A stretch of 64,000 bases of DNA from Variovorax paradoxus. GTDB lineage: Bacteria; Pseudomonadota; Gammaproteobacteria; Burkholderiales; Burkholderiaceae_C. Of the stretch, positions 33,597-42,200 are shown one piece after another (within the stretch, counting starts at the first letter, position 1; each line of letters begins with the position of its first letter). The notes below the pieces were generated by a model that made no database searches, was not told the origin of the DNA, and worked only from the letters and a program-made list of their open reading frames with translations. A program made the position numbers and the translations under genes. The stretch spans positions 1,982,001-2,046,000 of the forward strand of contig NZ_CP102931.1 in NCBI RefSeq assembly GCF_024734665.1, read 5' to 3'.

Positions 33597-35993
33597 TCAG
33601 AACGCGAAGTTCGCGGTGATCTTGGCCGAGCGAGGCGTGCCCGGCGTGTAGCGGTAGCCGCTCTTGTTGATGGCTGCCACGTAGTCCTTGTCGAACAGGT
33701 TGTACAGGTTCAGCTGGATGTCGATGTTCTTGTTGATGCGATAGGACGCCATCGCATCGAACACCCAGTACGAATCGACATACGCTGGCGTTCCCACCGC
33801 GCCGTCGGTGCCGCGCTGCAACTTGCCGTTGTAGCGGGCGCCGCCACCGACGGTCAGGCCGAACGGGAACTGGTAGGTGGTCCAGAGCGTGAAGGCCTTC
33901 TTCGGCGTGTAGGCGAGGGCGGTCGAGCCATCGGCCAGCACCGAGGGGCCGCTCGCCACGCGGGTGTTCATGGTGGTGAAGCCCGAGCTCACGCCCCAGT
34001 TGTCGGTCAGCGCACCCGACACACCCAGCTCGACGCCCTGCACGCGCTTCTTGCCGGTCTGGAAGTACTGCTGCGAGACCGTGTCCTGCACGACTTCGTT
34101 GCTCACGTCGGTGCGGTACAGCGCCGCCGTCAGGGCCACGCGCTTGTTCATCACGTCCCACTTGGTGCCGACCTCGTAGGTCTTGGCCTTCTGCGGCAGG
34201 AAGTCGGTGCGCCCGGCGCTGTTGCCGGTGCCGCTGGCGGCCAGCTGGAAGTTGGCGCCGCCCGGCGGCTGTGCGGCGGTGCCGTAGGCCGCGTAGATGC
34301 TGCTGTTCTCGGTCGGCTTGTAGACCAGGCCGATCTTGCCGGAGAGCAGGTTGTCCGACAGCTTCAGGTTGGTCGGCGTGATCGTCGAGGTCTGCGGGCC
34401 GTTGCCGGTGCGTGCCAGCGTCAGCGCGGTGGCGTTGTACGTGGTCGAGTAGTGGTCGTAGCGCAGGCCGGCGGTCAGCTGCCATTGCTCGTTGAACTTG
34501 AGCGTGTCGAAGGCGTAGAGGCCGATGGTGTCGGTGCTGCCGTCCGAGCCGGTGCCGTTGGCAATGCGGTTGTAGCCGCTCACGTACGGGTTCGGGTTGT
34601 ACAGGTTGGCGGCCGGCCACGAACCGGCCGCAGCCAGCGTGGTGCCTACGCTGGGGTAGCCCGCAGCGTAGTAGTTGTTGGCGCGCTGCGTCTCACGGAT
34701 GAATTCGAGGCCGCCGTTGAACGAGTGGCTGATGCTGCCTGTGTTGAACTTGGCCGACACGCTCGTCTGGTTGGTGAAGATCGTGTTTTCCTGGTCCTTG
34801 TTGGTGGGCAGGTTGCGCGTGACGGTCCAGCTGGCGGGAATCGTGGGGATCACCGTGTTGAGGAAGCCCGCGTTCGCGGCCGGCAGTTGGCCGACACCGG
34901 TTGCCGACGCCGTCAGGCCGCCGCCCATGAACGACGTCAGCATGTAGTCCTGCGAAGTCTTGCCGTAGCGCGTGGTGTTGCGGATGGTGATGTCGGGCGT
35001 CAGGTCGTGCTCGATGCGCGCGGTGAACATGTCGGCCGTCACGTTGTCGAAGTCCGAGCTGGTGCCGTAGAAGTTGCTCGAATCCACGCGCGCGGCGGCG
35101 TTCAGGTAGGTGCGGCGCGCCAGGCCGCGCGTGATCGCGGTGGCGTCGGGCGTGCTGTAGCCCGGCAGGCCGATGGTGGGCACGCCGCCATCGGGAATGT
35201 TGTTCTGCTTGACGTGCAGGTAGTCGAGGAAGATGCGCGTCGGGCTGTTCAGGCCAAGGGCCAGCGACGGGGCGATCGCCGTGCGCTTGTTCTTGACGAA
35301 ATCGCGTCCGGCCACGCCGCCGTCTTCGGTGACTGCATTCAGGCGAAACGCCGCGCCGATGCCGTTGGCGCTGCTGAGCGACTTGTTCCAGTCGACGCTG
35401 CCGCGCTTGAAGTCGGCGCTGCCGAAGCTCATCGAGCCCAGGAAGCTGTCTTCGAGCTTGGGCTTCTTGGTGACGAGGTTGATGTAGCCGGTGGGCGAGG
35501 TGCGGCCCACGTCGGTGCCCGACGGGCCCTTCACGACCTCGATCTGTTCGATGTTGAACACGTCGCGCGACACCGAGCCCAGGTCGCGGATGCCGTCGAC
35601 GAAGATCGCGCTCGAGCTGTCGAAGCCGCGCATGAAGACGGCGTCGCCCGTGTTGGTGTTGCCGTTTTCCCCGAGGAAGAATGTGCCCACGCCGGGCGTG
35701 TTGCGCAGCGCCTCGGTCAGCGTGGTCGCGCCCTGGTCGCGAATGATCTGTTCCTTGATGACCTGGATGGTCTGGGGCGTGTTCACCAGAGGAGCCGTGA
35801 ACTTGGGGTTCGACGAGTTGTCGGTCTTGTAGTCGGCGGCGGTGGAGTCCTGCACCCGGACTTCAGGCAGCGCGCCACCCGATTGGGCGAGAGCGACCGG
35901 GGCTGCAAGGGCCATCAGCGTGGCGGCGGCAGCGCCTGAGAGGTGTGGAACGGCGCGCGCAACAGTGTGTTTGCGGCTCTTGATGTAGGCCAT
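33597..35993 (-). CDS. TonB-dependent siderophore receptor (catecholate/Fiu-like)
   Basis: This outer-membrane receptor has 798 residues. The signal peptide ends AALAAP...ALAQ. The plug domain contains [20 protein letters not shown] and [20 protein letters not shown]. The beta-barrel ends with the aromatic signature ITANFAF. The plug pattern QTIQVIKEQ is shared by siderophore receptors rather than haem receptors, and the adjacent PKHD hydroxylase points to Fiu/PiuA. The start at 35993 gives the signal peptide. A Fur-box-like sequence lies about 130 bp upstream. The exact ligand is unknown. Confidence 0.93.
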   Translation of the reverse strand: MAYIKSRKHTVARAVPHLSGAAAATLMALAAPVALAQSGGALPEVRVQDSTAADYKTDNSSNPKFTAPLVNTPQTIQVIKEQIIRDQGATTLTEALRNTPGVGTFFLGENGNTNTGDAVFMRGFDSSSAIFVDGIRDLGSVSRDVFNIEQIEVVKGPSGTDVGRTSPTGYINLVTKKPKLEDSFLGSMSFGSADFKRGSVDWNKSLSSANGIGAAFRLNAVTEDGGVAGRDFVKNKRTAIAPSLALGLNSPTRIFLDYLHVKQNNIPDGGVPTIGLPGYSTPDATAITRGLARRTYLNAAARVDSSNFYGTSSDFDNVTADMFTARIEHDLTPDITIRNTTRYGKTSQDYMLTSFMGGGLTASATGVGQLPAANAGFLNTVIPTIPASWTVTRNLPTNKDQENTIFTNQTSVSAKFNTGSISHSFNGGLEFIRETQRANNYYAAGYPSVGTTLAAAGSWPAANLYNPNPYVSGYNRIANGTGSDGSTDTIGLYAFDTLKFNEQWQLTAGLRYDHYSTTYNATALTLARTGNGPQTSTITPTNLKLSDNLLSGKIGLVYKPTENSSIYAAYGTAAQPPGGANFQLAASGTGNSAGRTDFLPQKAKTYEVGTKWDVMNKRVALTAALYRTDVSNEVVQDTVSQQYFQTGKKRVQGVELGVSGALTDNWGVSSGFTTMNTRVASGPSVLADGSTALAYTPKKAFTLWTTYQFPFGLTVGGGARYNGKLQRGTDGAVGTPAYVDSYWVFDAMASYRINKNIDIQLNLYNLFDKDYVAAINKSGYRYTPGTPRSAKITANFAF

Positions 35994-36124
35994 GAAGTTC
36001 TTCTCCGAAAAGGGCGGGCGGCAGGACTCGACTGGCGATGTCCTGGCGGCCTGCGTTTTCTGGAGAAGCGAGGGCGGACTGGCTGGGTGAGTCGATTTAC
36101 AAAGCGTTTGTAAATCGCTGCGAA

Positions 36125-36139
36125 TGATATTGTTTCTCA
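36125..36139 (-). promoter_or_regulatory. Fur-box-like sequence upstream of the siderophore receptor
   Basis: TGATATTGTTTCTCA fits the 7-1-7 Fur pattern well. It sits between the receptor and the flavoprotein gene, upstream of the receptor. Confidence 0.6.
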
Positions 36140-36225
36140 ATACGGAAGTGCGCGGCCAACTTCGTATTAATTAAAAAGTTCTTCTGATTTGTTGCTGTCA
36201 CGCAACTGCCCCGAAGCGCAGAGCG

Positions 36226-37587
36226 TCAGTAGACGTCGCGGCGATAACGTCCACTGGCCGTCAGTTCGCTCACCATCGTTTCGCCTGCAACCTGCCGTAG
36301 CGCGGCGTCCACGCCCGACGCCATGCCCTGCAAGCTTCCGCAGACATAAATTGCCGCGCCGTCGTCCAGCCACCGCAGCAAGGTGTCGGCCGACTGCAGC
36401 AGCCGGTGCTGGACATAGAAGCGCTCCGCCTGATCGCGCGAGAACACCATGTCGAGCCGCTGCAGCACGCCGTTGGCCTGCCAGGTTTCGATTTCTTCGC
36501 GATACAGGAAGTCGTGAGCGGCCTGGCGCTCGCCGAAAACCAGCCAGTTGTCGTGTCTGCCCGCGGCGGCACGGGTCCGCAGGTGCGCGCGCAGGCCAGC
36601 CAGGCCGGTGCCATTGCCGATGAGGATCAGCGGCCGTGCTTCGTTGCCATCCAGGCGGAACCCTCGATGAGGCCGCAGTCGCAAGGCCACCGTGTCGCCG
36701 ATGCTGAGTGTGGACGTGAGCAGCCCCGACGCCGCGCCAAGCGTCCCATCGGGATGCTGCTCCTGCCGGACGAGCAATTGCAGTTCGCCGTCGGCGTGTA
36801 CGGACGCGATCGAATAGTCGCGCGGGCGTGCCGGATCGCTCGCCACCGCCACCTGCACCAGGTCGCCTGAAACCCAATGCGGCAATGCGCCAGCCTGCGG
36901 CACCAGTCCGAGGTGGAAAACTGGCGCGCCCGCGCTGCCTTGATTGAGTCGCTCGCGCGCAATGAGCCGCCACTGCGTGAAGCTGGTAGTCGTCGCGCTG
37001 TCGTCGGCCGCCGGCGCATCGCCCCATTGCGCCTGCCATGCGGCTAGCGCGGCGGGGTTGCTGTTGTCGACCTCGATGCGATCGAACTCGCGCTTGGCGC
37101 CCGTCGCAAGCAGCCATTCGTCGAGTGCGCGGCCGAAGCCGCAGAAGTTGGCGTACTGGCGGTCGCCCAACGCCAGCACGGCGTAACGCAGCGACGGCAA
37201 CTTGGGTGGCGAATTCATCACGCGCTCGGCGAACACGCTGGCGCTATCGGGCGCGTCGCCTTCGCCGTAGGTGCTGGCGATGAAGAGCGCACGCCGCGCG
37301 GCGGCCAGCGTCGGGGCATCGAGCGTGTTCAGCTCCATCACGCGTGCCGGCATGCCTGCGGCACTCAGCTGCCGCGCGGTCTGCCAGGCGATGGCTTCGG
37401 CCTGTCCGGTCTGGCTGGCGAACAGCACGAGGACTGGGGGCTCGTTGCCGCTCCCCGAGAGCGCCACGGCGTCGCGTGCGGCAGCGGCTTGACGCCTGCG
37501 CTCGCGCACGTAGATCGACGCGCAAAGCGCCGCGTACGTCAGCACGGTGGAACCCGCACCCAATGCGCGCCAGCCGAAGTCGTTCAT
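36226..37587 (-). CDS. Membrane-anchored flavodoxin/ferredoxin-reductase-type NADPH flavoprotein (CysJ-like)
   Basis: The 453-residue protein has an N-terminal membrane anchor (LGAGSTVLTYAALCASIYV). An FMN-binding flavodoxin domain follows (LVLFASQTGQAEAIAWQTA, FIASTYGEGDAPD, LALGDRQYANFCGFG), then an FAD/NADPH reductase half (RPRDYSIASVHA, LILIGNGTGLAGLRAHL, IYVCGSLQGM). It resembles the CysJ flavoprotein but there is no hemoprotein partner and no sulphur genes. Its neighbours are ApbE, DUF4198, DUF2271 and PepSY genes, so it is probably the cytoplasmic electron entry point for iron reduction. It overlaps apbE by 4 bp. Confidence 0.88.
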   Translation of the reverse strand: MNDFGWRALGAGSTVLTYAALCASIYVRERRRQAAAARDAVALSGSGNEPPVLVLFASQTGQAEAIAWQTARQLSAAGMPARVMELNTLDAPTLAAARRALFIASTYGEGDAPDSASVFAERVMNSPPKLPSLRYAVLALGDRQYANFCGFGRALDEWLLATGAKREFDRIEVDNSNPAALAAWQAQWGDAPAADDSATTTSFTQWRLIARERLNQGSAGAPVFHLGLVPQAGALPHWVSGDLVQVAVASDPARPRDYSIASVHADGELQLLVRQEQHPDGTLGAASGLLTSTLSIGDTVALRLRPHRGFRLDGNEARPLILIGNGTGLAGLRAHLRTRAAAGRHDNWLVFGERQAAHDFLYREEIETWQANGVLQRLDMVFSRDQAERFYVQHRLLQSADTLLRWLDDGAAIYVCGSLQGMASGVDAALRQVAGETMVSELTASGRYRRDVY

Positions 37588-38588
37588 GCCCCGGCCGGTG
37601 CGGGCCAGGCGCGCGTGGCCTTTGCCGCAGGCGATGCGTCGCCATGGCTCACGAACAGCGCGGCAACGTCATGCCGCTGCGCAAAGTCGAATCCTTCGTC
37701 CGGGCCCAGCACCGTCAGCACGGTGGCCAGTGCGTCGGCCTGCATGCACTCCGCGTGCAGCACAGTGACGCTGGCCAGTGCATGCGCGACCGGTTCGCCC
37801 GTGCGCGGATCGATGGTGTGCGACCAGCGGCGCCCCTTGTCCGAGCGCTGGTGCCATCGGTCGCCCGACGTGGCGATGGCCATGTCGGCAAGCGCAACGC
37901 GCCGCGCCTTGGTCGGGTCGCCGTCGACGAGCACCTGCCAAGGCTGCCCACCGGGACGTTGCCCGATGCCTCGCAGTTCTCCGCCGACTTCAAAGAGAAG
38001 GTCGGCAAGGCCAAGTGCGCGCAGCGCCTCGACGCCATGGTCGACCGCGAAGCCCTTGGCAATGCCCGAAAGATCGAGCGCGAAGCCGCCCGGTTGCAGC
38101 AGCGAGCCATCGGCTGCATCGAAGGCCAGCCGCGGCCAGCCGACGCACGCACGCGCACCGGCCAGGGCCGTCGCAGCAGGCAGTCCGTTTTCTTTCGCTC
38201 CGGGGCCAAAGCCCCAACAAGCGACGAGTGGACCGACGGTCGGATCGATCGCGCCACCGCTGGCCGTTGCCCATCGCGCAGCACAGCGCATCACCTCAGC
38301 GAACTCCGTGGGTAACACGTGCCGCGACCCGGCCGGCGCCCGGTTGAAGCGGCTGATGTCCGAGTCCGGCTCCCAATGGCTCATCTGCGCGATCACGCGG
38401 CCAAGCGCCGACTCGACGGCCGCGCGCACCTGCGCCAGCGGCAGCATCCGCGGATTGTCGAAGCGCAGCGACCAGGTGGTGCCCATGGTCTGTCCGCCCG
38501 ACTGCTGCAGGGTCGCGGGATCGGCGGGGCGCGGTACGGCTGCGTTGGCGTAGCCGCCAGCGCGCCAGGTGCTGAACGAAATGCCCAA
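37584..38588 (-). CDS. apbE: FAD:protein FMN transferase (ApbE family)
   Basis: ApbE attaches FMN from FAD through a phosphoester to Thr/Ser in target proteins. The protein has the TMGTTWSLRFD N-terminal motif, SHWEPDSDISRFN, GGFALDLSGIAKGFAVDHG (FAD binding), and ECMQADALATV near the metal site. The frame opens at a TTG at 38588 (334 residues). ATG 38486 would start right at MGTTW. I see no convincing signal peptide in either form, although the supposed target (DUF2271) is exported. It lies 14 bp after DUF4198 and overlaps the flavoprotein gene. Confidence 0.9.
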   Translation of the reverse strand: MGISFSTWRAGGYANAAVPRPADPATLQQSGGQTMGTTWSLRFDNPRMLPLAQVRAAVESALGRVIAQMSHWEPDSDISRFNRAPAGSRHVLPTEFAEVMRCAARWATASGGAIDPTVGPLVACWGFGPGAKENGLPAATALAGARACVGWPRLAFDAADGSLLQPGGFALDLSGIAKGFAVDHGVEALRALGLADLLFEVGGELRGIGQRPGGQPWQVLVDGDPTKARRVALADMAIATSGDRWHQRSDKGRRWSHTIDPRTGEPVAHALASVTVLHAECMQADALATVLTVLGPDEGFDFAQRHDVAALFVSHGDASPAAKATRAWPAPAGA

Positions 38589-38602
38589 GGTGGCTTGCTG
38601 TG

Positions 38603-39412
38603 TCAGGGCATCACTTCAAGGGTCGCCGCGTAGCTCAGGCGGCGTTCCTTGGCTTGCGGCACCGTGGTCTTGTTGTCCTTGGTGCTGGCGTCGAGCCAGT
38701 ACATGCCGGCGGCCGGCCAGGTCACGCTGAACTGGCCCTTGTCGTCGGTCTTGAGCTTGATTTCTTCGAGCTTGTCGCGGTACTGGGTGTTGCCTGCCGT
38801 CACCGTCACTTCGAGGCCCTTGGCGGGCTGGCCGTCGAGGTTCAGCGTGAAGGTGGCCTTCTCGCCCTTGACCAGGTCGGTCGGGCTGCCGGTGGCGATC
38901 AGCTCCAGCCCCTGGCCGGTCGGCTTGAGCACCGAAGGCTTGCCGACCGTCACGAAGGTCTCGATGCGGCCGGACGACTGGGTGACCGTCACGTCCTGCG
39001 CATCGGCCGGGATTTCCTTGCCGATGGTCTCGGCCGTGCCGCGCGCGCGCTTGGTCTGGCCCGTGACCTTGTCCTTCCAGCTCGCGAAGGCGCCGGCATT
39101 GATCACGGCGATGCGATAGGTGCCCGATTGCGCCACGTTCACGTCGAACACGTTGCGCAGCTTGAGCTTGGCTTCGGTCTCGGGCTTGATGGTGCTGCCA
39201 TCGGGCGCGGTGATCTGCAGGCCGTCGAGCCGCAGCGGTGCGTGATTGGCAACGAACAAGTCGTTCGACACCGCGGCATCGACGGTCACGGTGTCGGCCT
39301 TGGAGAACACGGTGGACGAGGGCAGCAGCCAGGCGTTGTGCGCCTGGGCGAGCGAAGCGGCGGCCGACAGGGCGATGGCGAGGGAGGCAGCGCGCAGGTT
39401 GAAATGGGTCAT
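38603..39412 (-). CDS. DUF4198 domain-containing periplasmic protein
   Basis: The 269-residue exported protein has a signal peptide ending SLAQA, and mature HNAWLLPSSTVFSKADT. DUF4198 proteins start with exactly such a His-rich mature N-terminus (AHNAWLLP), which may bind metal. The rest is beta-rich, with an Ig/CnaB-like segment (GQFSVTWPAAGMYWLDAS). Its place between DUF2271 and apbE suggests a role in periplasmic metal handling, perhaps delivering or holding iron near the reductase. The biochemical function is unproven. Confidence 0.88.
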   Translation of the reverse strand: MTHFNLRAASLAIALSAAASLAQAHNAWLLPSSTVFSKADTVTVDAAVSNDLFVANHAPLRLDGLQITAPDGSTIKPETEAKLKLRNVFDVNVAQSGTYRIAVINAGAFASWKDKVTGQTKRARGTAETIGKEIPADAQDVTVTQSSGRIETFVTVGKPSVLKPTGQGLELIATGSPTDLVKGEKATFTLNLDGQPAKGLEVTVTAGNTQYRDKLEEIKLKTDDKGQFSVTWPAAGMYWLDASTKDNKTTVPQAKERRLSYAATLEVMP

Positions 39413-39464
39413 GGCAGTTCCTTGATGTGACGGGCTGGCGGTGAAAGGGGCTGTGCGGCGCAGG

Positions 39465-39998
39465 TCAGGGCTTGAGTTCGAGCTTGATTTCGCCGAGCTC
39501 TTCCTTGCCCGTTGCGGTCGGCTGTGCCGCTGCCGTCGGGGGCCACTGGAAGGGAATGCTCACGACCTCGCGGCCACCGACTTCGCGCGCGGCTTCCACC
39601 ACGAGCTTGTAGGCGCCCGGTGCGAGCTTGGGCATGGGCGCCGTGCCTTCGGTGAAGCTCAGCTGGTGCTTGCCGGCGGGCTTGGTGGCGCCCGTCACGC
39701 CGTCGACCGGTACCGCGAGTTCGCGGCCGCCGCGGCGCCACCACTGGCGCATGTCCTTCAACCATTTCGTGCCTTCGCCCTCGGGGTTGTTGGTCTTGGT
39801 GCGCACGTCGTACCAGACCGCCAGCGTGCCGGCGACGGTGTTGTCGGCGCGCTCGATCCAGGTCGCCACGTAGGGGCGGTGGTACTCGGAGACGTTCAGC
39901 CGGGGGATCTCGATGTTGACGGCCAGCCCCGACGCGAAGGCCGGAGCTGCGAACAGCGCCGACATGGCCAGCGGTGCGAGTGAATAGCGAACGTGCAC
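39465..39998 (-). CDS. DUF2271 periplasmic protein with FMN-attachment motif
   Basis: The 177-residue exported protein has a signal peptide MHVRYSLAPLAMSALFAAP ending AFA. The conserved core includes IPRLNVSEYHRPYVATWIER and YDVRTKTNNPEGEGTKWLKD. Residues 99-105 read DGVTGAT, a perfect match to the ApbE recognition pattern D-x-x-(S/T)-G-A-(S/T), which makes Thr105 the predicted FMN acceptor. apbE is two genes downstream and a PepSY membrane protein is directly upstream. It is therefore probably a covalent flavoprotein carrying electrons in the periplasm. Confidence 0.9.
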   Translation of the reverse strand: MHVRYSLAPLAMSALFAAPAFASGLAVNIEIPRLNVSEYHRPYVATWIERADNTVAGTLAVWYDVRTKTNNPEGEGTKWLKDMRQWWRRGGRELAVPVDGVTGATKPAGKHQLSFTEGTAPMPKLAPGAYKLVVEAAREVGGREVVSIPFQWPPTAAAQPTATGKEELGEIKLELKP

Positions 39999-40037
39999 GG
40001 GAAACCTCTTTTCCTGGATCGACGATTGATGAATGAA

Positions 40038-40682
40038 TCAGTGAATGAACAGCAGCGCGAGCAGCACCGGCACGACGAGCCCCATGCCCACCATCGGCCA
40101 GGTGAACGGCCGGTTGCCCGCATGCATCTTGAGAATGAACAGGCCGGTGATCGAGAAGACCAGCGCGGCGCCCGCGAAGATGTCTATGAACCAGCTCCAC
40201 GCAGCGCCGGTGTTGCGGCCTTTGTGGAGATCGTTGAAGTAGGAGAGCCAGCCGCGGTCGGTGCGCTCGTATTCGATCTCGCCGTCGGCCAGGCTCAGGC
40301 GCAGCCAGGCATCGCCGCCGGGGCGGGGGAGCGAGAGATAGATTTCGTCGTCCGACCACTCGGCCTCGCGGCCGGCGGTGGCGACGTCCCAGTGCTTCTG
40401 CACCCAGGTCTGGAGTTCAGGGGGCAGGGGCGCTTTCCCTTTGCTGGCCTTGGCGGCGGGCAACTGCTTTTCGAGCTGCGCGCGAAGGGCTTCGTCGACC
40501 GAGCCGTTCAGCTTCGTGACGGCCGGCTTGGCCTCGATCTGCCCCGCGTGGTTGAGCGTGAAGCCCGTGACGCTGAACAGGATCATGCCGATGAGGCAGA
40601 TGGCCGAACTCACCCAATGCCATTCGTGCAGGGTCTTGAGCCAATAGGCACGGCGGCGGTTGTCGGGGCGGGTGGCAGTCAT
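40038..40682 (-). CDS. PepSY-associated membrane protein (probable haem-containing electron carrier)
   Basis: This 214-residue inner-membrane protein has a helix near the N-terminus (AICLIGMILFSVTGFTLNHAG), a periplasmic PepSY-like domain (about residues 50-150) and two C-terminal helices (FIDIFAGAALVFSITGLFIL and MVGMGLVVPVLLALLFIH). Histidines at the helix ends (LHEWHW, NHAG, DLHKGR, KMHAG) could ligate haem b, as proposed for PepSY reductases such as PiuB/FoxB. It is the first gene of the unit PepSY-DUF2271-DUF4198-apbE-flavoprotein and has a Fur-like site upstream. It would move electrons across the membrane. Confidence 0.88.
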   Translation of the reverse strand: MTATRPDNRRRAYWLKTLHEWHWVSSAICLIGMILFSVTGFTLNHAGQIEAKPAVTKLNGSVDEALRAQLEKQLPAAKASKGKAPLPPELQTWVQKHWDVATAGREAEWSDDEIYLSLPRPGGDAWLRLSLADGEIEYERTDRGWLSYFNDLHKGRNTGAAWSWFIDIFAGAALVFSITGLFILKMHAGNRPFTWPMVGMGLVVPVLLALLFIH

Positions 40683-40709
40683 CGAAGGCGCGGATTTTAT
40701 CCGTGCAAA

Positions 40710-40724
40710 TGAGAATGACTGTTA
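40710..40724 (-). promoter_or_regulatory. Fur-box-like sequence upstream of the PepSY operon
   Basis: TGAGAATGACTGTTA fits the 7-1-7 Fur pattern with a good TGAGAAT half. It is 28 bp upstream of the PepSY start. Confidence 0.55.
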
Positions 40725-40754
40725 TTCGTGCGGAGTTAAGTTACGTAAAGCAAT

Positions 40755-40778
40755 AAAAAACGGGACCGAAGTCCCGTT
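40755..40778 (-). terminator. Terminator after bfr
   Basis: On the minus strand, AACGGGAC/GTCCCGTT with a TTCG loop is followed by TTTTTT. It ends bfr transcription before the PepSY promoter. Confidence 0.85.
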
Positions 40779-40808
40779 GATTAGCTGGTGCGGTGCGAGA
40801 GCCTCGCC

Positions 40809-41285
40809 TTATTCGAGCTCGCCCATCTGCGATTGCAGGTAGTTCTGCACCCCGACCTTGTCGATCAGGTCGATCTGGGTTTCGAGGAAGTCGATGTGCT
40901 CTTCCGTGTCGTCCAGGATCTCTTGCAGCAGATCGCGCGAAACGTAGTCGCGCACCGATTCGCAATGCGCGATGCCGTCCTTGATGGTGGCTTGTGCGCC
41001 GGTTTCCGCGCCGAGGTCGCAGCGCAGCAGTTCGGGCACGTCTTCGCCGATGTTCAGCTTGCCCAGGTCCTGCAGGTTGGGCAGGCCGTCGAGCATGAAG
41101 ATGCGGTCCATCAGCTTGTCGGCGTGCTTCATTTCGCCGATCGATTCCTCGTATTCCTTCTTGGCCAGCTTGTCCAGACCCCAATGCTTGAGCATGCGGT
41201 AGTGGAGGAAGTATTGGTTGATTGCAGTGAGCTCGTTCTTGAGCTGCGCCTGCAGATGTTCGATGACCTTGGGGTCGCCCTTCAT
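40809..41285 (-). CDS. bfr: Bacterioferritin
   Basis: This haem-containing iron-storage cage protein has 158 residues. The ferroxidase ligands fall at the canonical positions: Glu18 (LKNELTAIN), Glu51 and His54 ([13 protein letters not shown]), with Met52 as the haem ligand, and later Glu and Glu/His residues in the EEHIDFLE helix. The start at 41285 gives the standard length. It is divergent from ahpC across a 261-bp AT-rich region. The partner ferredoxin Bfd is encoded about 8 kb away. Confidence 0.96.
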   Translation of the reverse strand: MKGDPKVIEHLQAQLKNELTAINQYFLHYRMLKHWGLDKLAKKEYEESIGEMKHADKLMDRIFMLDGLPNLQDLGKLNIGEDVPELLRCDLGAETGAQATIKDGIAHCESVRDYVSRDLLQEILDDTEEHIDFLETQIDLIDKVGVQNYLQSQMGELE

Positions 41286-41456
41286 GGTTTTTTCCTTGTT
41301 CTGAAAGCGGTGATTGTCAGAGGGGCGCGGTGGCACTTGCAAGCAATCCCATGCTGCGCCGGTCTGCATGCGTGTGATGGTGATACACGTTCGTATTGAT
41401 GTATCGCCAAACGCGTTTCGCGGTCATCGTAAACATAGCAAGTCCCAATACTTTTA

Positions 41457-41498
41457 ATAGATACTGACTATCAAATGTATTGAATTGGTAGTTATACT
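41457..41498 (+). promoter_or_regulatory. Probable OxyR site and -10 element of ahpC
   Basis: ATAGATACTGACTAT (41457-41471) matches the OxyR half-site pattern ATAG-N7-CTAT. A degenerate second copy (ATTG-N7-AGTT) follows after the expected 7-bp spacer (41479-41493). TATACT at 41493-41498 is a good -10. This is the usual layout for OxyR-activated ahpC promoters. Confidence 0.6.
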
Positions 41499-41546
41499 CA
41501 TGGCTCGCACTTATCTTTGTCCAACCGCAGCATCTAAGGAATTTCA

Positions 41547-42110
41547 ATGTCCCTGATCAACACCCAAGTCCAGCCCTTCAAGACCCAGGCCTACCTCAAC
41601 GGCAAGTTCATCGATGTGTCCGACGAGACGCTTAAGGGCAAGTGGTCCGTGCTGATCTTCATGCCGGCGGCGTTCACCTTCAACTGCCCGACCGAAGTCG
41701 AAGACGCGGCCGACAACTACCCCGAGTTCCAGAAGCTGGGTGCCGAGGTCTACATCGTGACCACCGACACGCACTTCTCGCACAAGGTCTGGCACGACAC
41801 GTCGCCGGCCGTCGGCAAGGCCAAGTTCCCCCTCGTGGGCGACCCGACCCACACGCTGACCAACGCTTTCGGCGTGCACATCCCCGAAGAAGGCCTGGCG
41901 CTGCGCGGCACCTTCGTGATCAACCCCGACGGCATCATCAAGACCGCCGAAGTGCACTCCAACGAAATCGCCCGCGACGTCAAGGAAACCCTGCGCAAGC
42001 TCAAGGCAGCGGTCTACACCGCCGCCCACCCGAACGAAGTCTGCCCGGCCAAGTGGAATGAAGGCGACAAGACCATCGCCCCGTCGTTCGACCTCGTCGG
42101 CAAGATCTAA
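41547..42110 (+). CDS. ahpC: Alkyl hydroperoxide reductase C (typical 2-Cys peroxiredoxin)
   Basis: AhpC reduces hydrogen peroxide and organic peroxides. The 187-residue protein has peroxidatic Cys47 in FTFNCPTE and resolving Cys166 in EVCPAKW. The usual YPADFTFVCPTE is here MPAAFTFNCPTE, a mild variation next to the active site that keeps the Pro-Thr-Cys residues. An AAGGAA ribosome binding site precedes the ATG. It is followed by a terminator and then ahpF, its reductase. OxyR activation is likely from the upstream motif. Confidence 0.97.
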   Translation: MSLINTQVQPFKTQAYLNGKFIDVSDETLKGKWSVLIFMPAAFTFNCPTEVEDAADNYPEFQKLGAEVYIVTTDTHFSHKVWHDTSPAVGKAKFPLVGDPTHTLTNAFGVHIPEEGLALRGTFVINPDGIIKTAEVHSNEIARDVKETLRKLKAAVYTAAHPNEVCPAKWNEGDKTIAPSFDLVGKI

Positions 42111-42124
42111 GCGCCCCTGCGCGA

Positions 42125-42158
42125 AAGCCCGGGCGCTCACGAGGCCCCGGGCTTTTTT
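42125..42158 (+). terminator. Terminator between ahpC and ahpF
   Basis: The stem AAGCCCGGG/CCCGGGCTT with a 12-nt loop is followed by a T-run. Partial read-through would give more AhpC than AhpF. Confidence 0.85.
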
Positions 42159-42200
42159 GCCCCCAGTTGATAGTTTTCAGTTATCGAAAGAGAGTCCCTC

